A stretch of DNA of 64,000 nucleotides. Source: Candidatus Peribacteraceae bacterium. Its GTDB lineage: Bacteria > Patescibacteriota > Gracilibacteria > Peribacterales > Peribacteraceae. Below the pieces are notes generated by a model. The model was not told the DNA's origin and did no database searches. It saw only the letters and a list, made by a program, of their open reading frames with translations. A program made the translations under genes and the position numbers. The stretch covers positions 1-64,000 of the forward strand of contig JAGOTD010000004.1 in assembly GCA_018061945.1 (NCBI GenBank), in the 5' to 3' direction. Positions 58,401 to 64,000 of the stretch are shown here, one piece after another (within the stretch, counting starts at the first letter, position 1; the number at the start of each line of letters is the position of its first letter).

Positions 58401-61400
58401 GTCGTGTATCCGGAAACGTTGTGGTGTGTAACGGGTTTGGCGTCAATGCCGGAGCGTCCAAAGTATTAACGGTCGTGTACAAAGTGCCGACCATTGCCAA
58501 TTGTTCGCCACAAAGCGTCGAGACATCTGCGATAGTAGCGTCGACAACGTTTGATTGGTTTACGAGTAATAACACGACAGCCCCTCTGACTACCGCTATC
58601 AACTGCCCTGCCGGGAATGCGGCCGATCTGTTGGTCACTGCGACAGGCTCGACAACTGGCGTGCTTGGATCTAATTTCTCGGTAGCAGCATCTGTCCTTA
58701 ACAAGGGGCCGCAGAGTGCGACTTCTACTATATTCACTCTCACTCTTCCGGCTAATGCCACACTCGTTTCAACGTCCGATGCGACCTGCTCTCTTGCGAA
58801 TGGTGTCATTACCTGTCCTGCAGTTACGCTTGCATCAAATCAGACAAAGTCACTCTTCCTTCAATTGAAATTACCACTGAATGGAGCGTGTCCGGTTACA
58901 GCCACCAGTCTTGCATCGGCGACAACCGCGACAACAGACCCTATTGCGGGCAATAATTCTGCGTCGCACGCGACATCTATCAGTTGTCCGCCTGCCGATT
59001 TATCGCTCATGCGCACGGGCTCTGCCAGCATCGTTCGCGGATCAGCCGGCGCTTTCAGTGTCACTGTTCTCAACAATGGTCCGGGCGCTGCATCCAGCAT
59101 TACGTTGGAAGATAATCCGCCAGCTGATTTTGTTTTCCAGACATCAGATGGCTGCCAGCTTTCAGGTAACAAAGTTATTTGTGACGGCTTCAATCTTGCC
59201 TCTGGCTTTAGCAAAACATTCACCATCAACTATTCGGTTCCAGTTATTGCCAACTGCACGCCGAAAAATGTGACGTCATTTGCCAAAGTATCGGCTACAA
59301 CGGCGGATACGAATCTCGTTAACAATACCACTGCTAATCTTACGACAAGCATCACGTGTCCGCCGCCTTCTGCGGATTTGGTGGTGACAGCGACGGGTGC
59401 GACGACTGCTGTTGCGGGCACCACGTTCTCTGTTTTGGTCGCCGTCAAAAATGCGGGCCTAAACACCGCCAGTAGTGTTGTGCTAAAAAACAAGTTGCCA
59501 ACTGGTGCCGTCTTTGTCTCTAGCTCGGATGCAAACTGTATCAATATTGCTGGTACCATCACGTGTGGTTCTGTGTCGCTGCCAGTCAACCAGACGAAAG
59601 CCACGACCATTCAGATGAAAATGCCGCTCAATGCTGCGTGTCCTGCAGTGCTGCTGAATACTGCGACGGCGACAACCGCGACGACAGATTCAAATCCGGC
59701 CAACAATACAGCCAATCTTTCGACTGATTTAGATTGCCCGCCCGCCGATCTTGCTTTGACGCGCAGCGGCACCGCCAGCATCGTGCGCGGCAGCAATGGC
59801 GCTTTTATGCTGACAGTAACCAATAATGGGCCGGCGGATGCTACCGATGTTTCCGTCAACGACTTTATTCCATCTGACTTTACGTTCCAGGCTTCGGCCG
59901 GTTGTCATATGAGCGGACCTACCGCTGTGTGTGATGGCTTTAGTCTTGCAGCGGGTGTCAGTAAGACATTCGTCATCAACTATTCGGTTCCAGTTATTGC
60001 CAACTGCAACCCGAAAAATGTGACGTCGTATGGTACGGTCACTGCGGCAACGGATGATTCAAATACAGCGAACAACACTACAGCACCCATCACGACTGTC
60101 ATTACTTGCCCAGTGGCTTTGGCTGACATTGTCGTGACGGCAACCGGAGACACAATAGCTGTCGGCGGCAATACGTTCTCGGCCATCGTAGCTGTCAAAA
60201 ATAACGGTCCACAGACAGCCAATGCCGTTGTGCTCAGTAGCCAACTTCCGGCAGGAGCTCTCTTTGTGTCGTCTTCTGATGCGACCTGTGCGAATGTTGC
60301 GGGAACAGTCACGTGTGCGGCGACAAATCTCTTGGCCAATCAAAGTAAGGCGGTGACCATTCAAATGAAAATGCCGTTGAATGCCGCTTGTCCGGCGACG
60401 CTGTCGACTACAACTTCAGCAACGACTACAACGGCAGACCCGACACTCAGCAATAACTCGGCTATTCTTTCTACGGCGCTTGCGTGTCCACCCGCCGACT
60501 TGTCGATTACGCGTACAGGTTCTGCCAGCATTTTGCGCGGCAGCAAGGGCGCCTTTAGGGTAACGGTCATAAACAACGGTCCCGGCGAAGCATCAGCTGT
60601 TTCTGTGACAGACAATCCGCCAGCCGATTTTACTTTCCTGCCATCCGCGGGCTGCCGGCTTTCGAGTACAAAAGTTCTCTGCGATGGCTTCAATCTTGCG
60701 GCAGGGGCCACCAAGACATTCACTATCAATTACTCGGTTCCAGAAACTACTACGTGCGTCAGTAAAAATGTCACCTCGTTTGCGAGCGTGACGGCTGCAA
60801 CGACTGATCCAAGCGTAGCAAATAATGTAAGTGCACCTCTGGGAACGTCTATTCCTTGTCCGCAGGCAGACCTTGCTGTGACGGCAACTGGCTCAAGTAA
60901 AGTGATACTGGGAAGTACATTCTCGTTTACCGGCTCGGTCCTCAATAAAGGTCCTCAGGCTGCAGCCAATACAATTCTGTCGATCAATTTGCCAGCAGGC
61001 ACCACTTTCGTATCGGCAACAGATGCAGGCTGTACCGCTTCGGCTGGAGTTTTGACATGCTTGCCAACAACCCTTGCCGCCAATCAGGTGAAAAAAGTCG
61101 GCGTGAAACTGGGAACAAGTACGGCTATGGCTTGCCCTGTGTCCATCGCGACAATCGTCTCTGCTTCGTCGATGACGAATGATCCGGTTTCCGAGAATAA
61201 TACCGCGAGCATCATAACGTCTGCGACATGCGCGCCAGCCGATGTTCAGGTGATACGTACAGCGACAGGCGCAGTGCGTCGTGGAGATACGCTGACTGTA
61301 ACGCTGACAGTCACGAATAAAGGACCTGGGCCTGCTAGCGGTGTTACGGTTACCGATATGCCTGGAGGGGTACTCTCATTCGTATCTGGTAGCAGCTGTA

Positions 61401-63106
61401 CAGCATCCGGTCAGACGGTTGTCTGTATGACAGGAAGTTTACCTTCCACTATCTCCAAAACGCACATAATCACCTACAGGATTCCGTCGAGCCTCCCGTG
61501 CGTGCAGCAAACAGTGCAGTCGAGTGCCAAGGTTGCTGCGCTGTCACCCGATCCAAATCCTGCAAACAATACTGCCGGCCCGATGGCCCTGGCGATTCTC
61601 TGCCCTCAGGCAGATCTTTCTATTTCCACGCCGGGCCCTGCCAGCGCCCTTGTGGGCGATATTTTCTACGCAACCTATGTTGTAAAAAATAATGGCCCTA
61701 TGACAGCGGATGGCGTCGTCTTTTCCGGCGCAATTCCTGCCGGCAGCACGTTTGTCGGCAATCCGCCAGCCGGCTGTACTCTCGTTAACGGAAAAGTGCA
61801 GTGTTCTCTTGGGGCATTGGCACTTAGTCAGACTAAAACGGTCACGTATCCGTACACATTCCCTGTCGGCGCAGCTTGCCCGGTAAGTCTCGATGCTATC
61901 GCAACAGTTTCGGGCACCACCAATGATCCGCTTGTTGCCAATAATTCTGTCAATCAGAAGAACAATGTGGCCTGCCCACTCGCCGATGTGCTTGTGGGAG
62001 TGAACATGTCGCCCACTGCAGTGGTAGATGGCGTATTTTCAGTGACATTTGCTGCAAAGAATACAGGCCCGAGCGTTGCACAGAATGTCGTACTTAGTAA
62101 TCTGTTGCCCGAAAATAGTGCGTTTCTAGGCTCTTCTGATGCGTCATGCACCTACAACGCCTCGACGCGCAAAGTGACGTGTGCGGCAGTCAATCTTGCA
62201 AAAGATGAGGTCAAACGAGTGACTATGCAAATGAAGATGCTCGCAGGGTCTCTCTGTCCAACCGATGTCGGCAATACTGTGAGCGCGACCAGCACGACAG
62301 CCGATCCGAATATGTCTAACAATACAGTCATAGGCTGGATGGGCATTACGTGTCCGGTTACAGATTTGCAGGCATTTATTTCCGGCATGGCTGCCGGCAA
62401 AGCCGAGGACACTTTTGCAATGACAATCGCTGCCAAAAATAATGGGCCTGCCAATGCCTACGGTGTCGTACTCGGCGCGCAATTGCCCGCAGGATCAGTG
62501 GCGCTTGGCATCTCGGATCCAACCTGCCAGTTAAACGGTCAGAATATTTCCTGCGCTCCGGTTCCGTTGGCAGTCAACGAAGCCAAGCTTGTGTACGTGA
62601 ACTTCAAGATGCCAGCCGGATCCGCCTGTCCTGCGAATCTTAAGACAGTTGCAACGGTATCGAGCGGACTGGTAAATGATCCTGTCGATAACAACTGGTC
62701 CATTCTTTGGAGCACTCTCAATTGTCCGCCTGCACCGCCAAATCTTACTGCCGTTTCATCTGGCCCGGCGTCTATCGGAAAAAATAAAGCCGGTGTCTAT
62801 AAATTTGGCGCCGTCAATACATCCGAAGCAAATGCAACGCCTTCCGCTCCATCGACATTGGTAGTCCTTCTTCCAGCCAATACCGTCTTTACGCCAAAAG
62901 GATCGTCGCCCTTGTGCTCACTCGCTTCCAAAACATCCATTTACTGCAATGTACCGGGTATGAACTCCGGTCAGAACGTACTATTCCCGGTTGTGCTCAC
63001 GCGTAAGGCTGCCGGTAAAGTAAAATTCACAGGCGTGATAGTGCCCGGAGGAGTGGATGCGAATCCATCGGATAATCAGTCGGTGATTGCGACTACTATT
63101 AAGTAA
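55463..63106 (+). CDS. Giant subtilisin-like protease with 14 tandem DUF11-type repeats
   Basis: A 2547-residue exported protein starting at ATG 55463 (MSWYIISVLALCFYAYFQ). A signal/membrane segment near the start is followed by a Ser/Ala-rich region (about 80-215), a propeptide-like part (about 330-375) and an S8 protease domain with triad Asp407 (IAIIDTGIDY), His448 (DNGHGTHVA) and Ser630 (DGTSMAAPH). From about 795 to the end run 14 Ig-like repeats of ~125 residues (DUF11/CARDB type), with alternating A (ADLSL.R.GSASIVRG, NPPADF) and B (ADLVVTATG, NKGPQ) units; repeats 2-9 form four A/B pairs with a 750-base period. Likely a long surface-anchored protease stalk. The largest gene in the window. 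Confidence 0.94.
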   Translation: MSWYIISVLALCFYAYFQRTSFARSLGSQRLQSAIVMSAFLLSTILVPFGSSASLEGVDEMVMPAAIEVPSMEVAAPAAPAPEFRDEPSFSEASSSLVPAFFDTSSASQQSESAVSEGTVTDASASASEAFSASSAQASAMSASSSFSASLQSSYFDPSYASQSSDASFSSSSDFSADSSASSLHEEVGTQPSIAADDAVKIGSSSSSSSSSSSSQETSEVLDPSDVWVLLQGKNPPVATNVEVQNLLREVDAQKSRQTPSFSIAKIIETATGIQSSDESVPSGVRGELMQKVNALKRVSQDERNTLIAGIAGELRRSVSSIRPDSSASMDLVLNAARIRVPKDRIGELVAKGYNITELDIVKMELNQSVPQIGANTVWTKKADGSACTTGSPFCITGKGVKIAIIDTGIDYRHADFGSCASFSNCPKIVGGYDFINSDADPIDDNGHGTHVASIAAGNGILKGVAPDAQLYVYKVLGSNGLGDSGAVANAIDRAVDPNNDGDLSDHVDVINLSLGSKTKHSPDDAESLALDRAVTLGVVGIVSAGNNGPGAPIYSPANARLGIAVGAVSKAGTLASFSTYGKTSLSTSKPDIVAPGVTICAARAEGGTAPAGTPFQCVDSNHIYLDGTSMAAPHVAGVAALMRQAHPTWTPQEVKATLRATASGNNGAFDLLAFASQGHGLVQSTLATFSTVYDPVTLSTAGGVGGVIDIKGTISPSTTASYSLSIQSFKTGIKTELLNTSAAPNGNTLLAGFDTNMLSIGDQYYLLLETTTTGGVKSRDVSIIYSNNEVPLPADLKLTVVGDAAWLPTGTGTYVMTVKNLNASVTASSVFVTANLDTYSEFLPALSSPECVKTGVHHVVCSLSSLAPNASKQFTVKFAAQDSKVTCDPTITNTANAWANNYDLDTSNNENIKTNTTFRCPADLSLVRVGSGAITRGNNGGFKLTVANAGPGNTTSVTVTDTPPTADAIFQPSLSSTECRVSGNVVVCNGFGVNAGASKVLTVVYKVPTIANCSPQSVETSAIVASTTFDWFTSNNTTAPLTTAINCPAGNAADLLVTATGSTTGVLGSNFSVAASVLNKGPQSATSTIFTLTLPANATLVSTSDATCSLANGVITCPAVTLASNQTKSLFLQLKLPLNGACPVTATSLASATTATTDPIAGNNSASHATSISCPPADLSLMRTGSASIVRGSAGAFSVTVLNNGPGAASSITLEDNPPADFVFQTSDGCQLSGNKVICDGFNLASGFSKTFTINYSVPVIANCTPKNVTSFAKVSATTADTNLVNNTTANLTTSITCPPPSADLVVTATGATTAVAGTTFSVLVAVKNAGLNTASSVVLKNKLPTGAVFVSSSDANCINIAGTITCGSVSLPVNQTKATTIQMKMPLNAACPAVLLNTATATTATTDSNPANNTANLSTDLDCPPADLALTRSGTASIVRGSNGAFMLTVTNNGPADATDVSVNDFIPSDFTFQASAGCHMSGPTAVCDGFSLAAGVSKTFVINYSVPVIANCNPKNVTSYGTVTAATDDSNTANNTTAPITTVITCPVALADIVVTATGDTIAVGGNTFSAIVAVKNNGPQTANAVVLSSQLPAGALFVSSSDATCANVAGTVTCAATNLLANQSKAVTIQMKMPLNAACPATLSTTTSATTTTADPTLSNNSAILSTALACPPADLSITRTGSASILRGSKGAFRVTVINNGPGEASAVSVTDNPPADFTFLPSAGCRLSSTKVLCDGFNLAAGATKTFTINYSVPETTTCVSKNVTSFASVTAATTDPSVANNVSAPLGTSIPCPQADLAVTATGSSKVILGSTFSFTGSVLNKGPQAAANTILSINLPAGTTFVSATDAGCTASAGVLTCLPTTLAANQVKKVGVKLGTSTAMACPVSIATIVSASSMTNDPVSENNTASIITSATCAPADVQVIRTATGAVRRGDTLTVTLTVTNKGPGPASGVTVTDMPGGVLSFVSGSSCTASGQTVVCMTGSLPSTISKTHIITYRIPSSLPCVQQTVQSSAKVAALSPDPNPANNTAGPMALAILCPQADLSISTPGPASALVGDIFYATYVVKNNGPMTADGVVFSGAIPAGSTFVGNPPAGCTLVNGKVQCSLGALALSQTKTVTYPYTFPVGAACPVSLDAIATVSGTTNDPLVANNSVNQKNNVACPLADVLVGVNMSPTAVVDGVFSVTFAAKNTGPSVAQNVVLSNLLPENSAFLGSSDASCTYNASTRKVTCAAVNLAKDEVKRVTMQMKMLAGSLCPTDVGNTVSATSTTADPNMSNNTVIGWMGITCPVTDLQAFISGMAAGKAEDTFAMTIAAKNNGPANAYGVVLGAQLPAGSVALGISDPTCQLNGQNISCAPVPLAVNEAKLVYVNFKMPAGSACPANLKTVATVSSGLVNDPVDNNWSILWSTLNCPPAPPNLTAVSSGPASIGKNKAGVYKFGAVNTSEANATPSAPSTLVVLLPANTVFTPKGSSPLCSLASKTSIYCNVPGMNSGQNVLFPVVLTRKAAGKVKFTGVIVPGGVDANPSDNQSVIATTIK

Positions 63107-63117
63107 ACCTTCTCTCG

Positions 63118-63154
63118 CAACTCACCCGTTACTGCAAAGTGATGGGTGAGTTTG
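63118..63154. terminator. Hairpin after the giant subtilase gene
   Basis: aactcaccc facing gggtgagtt with a ~19-base loop. The T-tract is weak on the plus strand, so efficiency is uncertain. Confidence 0.55.
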
Positions 63155-63238
63155 AGGGGGAGGAAGCGAGGATGAGAAGATGCAAAGATGAAGAGGATGG
63201 TAAGAAGAATGTAGAACGTGGAATAAGAGGATACATTC

Positions 63239-64000
63239 TTATTTCCATACAACCTCAATTGTTCCATCGAGATCCGTGCGTTTGTAGGGAATGTTGAAGT
63301 AATTAAGACGATCGAGGATTGCTTGTCTTGGATGACGAAACAAATTGTTTTTGCCAACCGAAATAATCGCGAGATCGGGATGCACAGCAATCAGAAATCC
63401 TGTTGATGTAGACGTGAGGCTGCCGTGATGGCCTACTTTCAAAATATCGGCGCGTATATCGAGTTTGCTCTCCAGAATTTTTTCTTCATATTTCTCTTCG
63501 AGATCGCCGGTAAAGAGAGCTGATTGATTGCCAAATCGCGCACGTACGACCACTCCTTCGTCGTGCGGATTGCTGTAGTACGTGCCAAAAGCGCCGGATG
63601 GCGGCCAGAGCATATCAAATACCAGTCCGTCACCGATATCGATTGTTTTGCCTGGCTGCGATAGCAGCAGCGCAATATTTTGCGCTTTCATCTCGGCCAA
63701 CATCTGTGCGTAGCGCGGCTGAGTGTAATCCGCGCCGCTCATGAGTATTTGCCCCACCGAGTAGCGTTTGAGAATCTGCGGAAAGCTGGCGATATGATCC
63801 AAATGCGGATGAGTCAAAATTAGTATATCAATGTGCCGATTGAAGAAGCCCAGATGCGAACCTAAGTGTTCGAGTGTCGTCAGATCCGGTCCGCCATCAA
63901 TCACAATCCGTTTGCCGCTGGGGCTTACAATCAGCGTACTGTCACCTTGGCCGACCGCTAGAAACGACACATGCGTTTTGCCATCGGGCAGATGGATGAC
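63239..64000 (-). CDS. ComEC/Rec2-type metallo-beta-lactamase domain (5' end beyond window)
   Basis: At least 253 codons on the minus strand, open to the right edge (the frame reads VIHLPDGKTHVSFLAVGQGD before the domain), so the N-terminal part lies outside. It has the ComEC-type MBL fold: FLAVGQGDSTLIVSPSGKRIVIDGGP, HxHxDH metal site LTHPHLDHI, LFTGDLEEK and KVGHHGS, ending in the PYKRTDLDGTIEV strand. In full-length ComEC this domain follows membrane helices and degrades one strand of incoming DNA. Whether this gene encodes the channel too cannot be seen. The presence of comM in the window fits DNA uptake. Confidence 0.88.
   Translation of the reverse strand, partial: VIHLPDGKTHVSFLAVGQGDSTLIVSPSGKRIVIDGGPDLTTLEHLGSHLGFFNRHIDILILTHPHLDHIASFPQILKRYSVGQILMSGADYTQPRYAQMLAEMKAQNIALLLSQPGKTIDIGDGLVFDMLWPPSGAFGTYYSNPHDEGVVVRARFGNQSALFTGDLEEKYEEKILESKLDIRADILKVGHHGSLTSTSTGFLIAVHPDLAIISVGKNNLFRHPRQAILDRLNYFNIPYKRTDLDGTIEVVWK

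Noticed and set aside
57844..63106. CRISPR or tandem DNA satellite as explanation of the repeats
   Set aside because: The 750-base periodicity keeps the reading frame and protein fold; it is a coding domain duplication.

Overview
The window looks like part of a chromosome from a Patescibacteria/CPR bacterium, most likely of the Peregrinibacteria/Peribacteria type (inference). The reasons are a G+C content near 50%, compact housekeeping genes mixed with very large exported proteins, poly-serine linkers, subtilases with DUF11-type repeats, TGA used as an ordinary stop (which argues against Gracilibacteria/Absconditabacteria), and many genes whose -10 box lies only 6-8 bases before the ATG, so that their mRNAs are probably leaderless.

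Layout. 1-2833 (minus): a sigma-70-like gene cut by the window edge, coupled to an exported Cys-rich protein, and yraN. 3040-5530 (plus): comM/yifB and pyrF. 5766-10738: divergent SLH-domain protein and subtilase. 10896-12516: tRNA-Arg(CCT), a GIY-YIG nuclease in a palindrome cluster, a STAS-like protein and a metallo-beta-lactamase-fold protein. 12660-22386: cell-envelope genes murA, lspA, ftsW, murG and murB, plus a cyclophilin lipoprotein and gltX. 19970-20880 has no ordinary gene but carries two promoter-terminator small-RNA units and three very short ORFs behind near-perfect Shine-Dalgarno sequences. 22881-23744: ssb with two OB folds. 24086-31904: a tightly coupled five-gene operon of exported proteins with no family I recognise. 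32080-38340: a tandem-RRM protein, an AT-rich OLD-family nuclease islet and dnaE. 38341-38886: a DUF559 nuclease gene bounded by inverted repeats, with two gene-less relatives at 31904-32040 and 44399-44573. 39352-46394: tsaC, nrdR, aspS, tRNA-Leu(TAG), a DOT1-like methyltransferase and small unknown genes. 46435-53220 (minus): an unknown coiled-coil pair, mfd and dnaN. 53303-53666: five perfect DnaA boxes beside dnaN, the probable oriC. 53753-55054: a sugar-nucleotidyltransferase with a left-handed beta helix. 55463-63106: a 2547-residue subtilase with 14 tandem Ig-like repeats. The window ends inside a ComEC-type hydrolase gene.

The genes describe a cell that makes its own peptidoglycan, replicates from an origin in this window, probably takes up DNA (ComM, ComEC-type hydrolase, SSB) and invests heavily in exported proteases, S-layer-type proteins and an uncharacterised exported multi-protein assembly. 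The most novel items are the five-gene exported operon, the SD-minigene small-RNA cluster, the DUF559 inverted-repeat element with its derivatives, and the leaderless promoter architecture.
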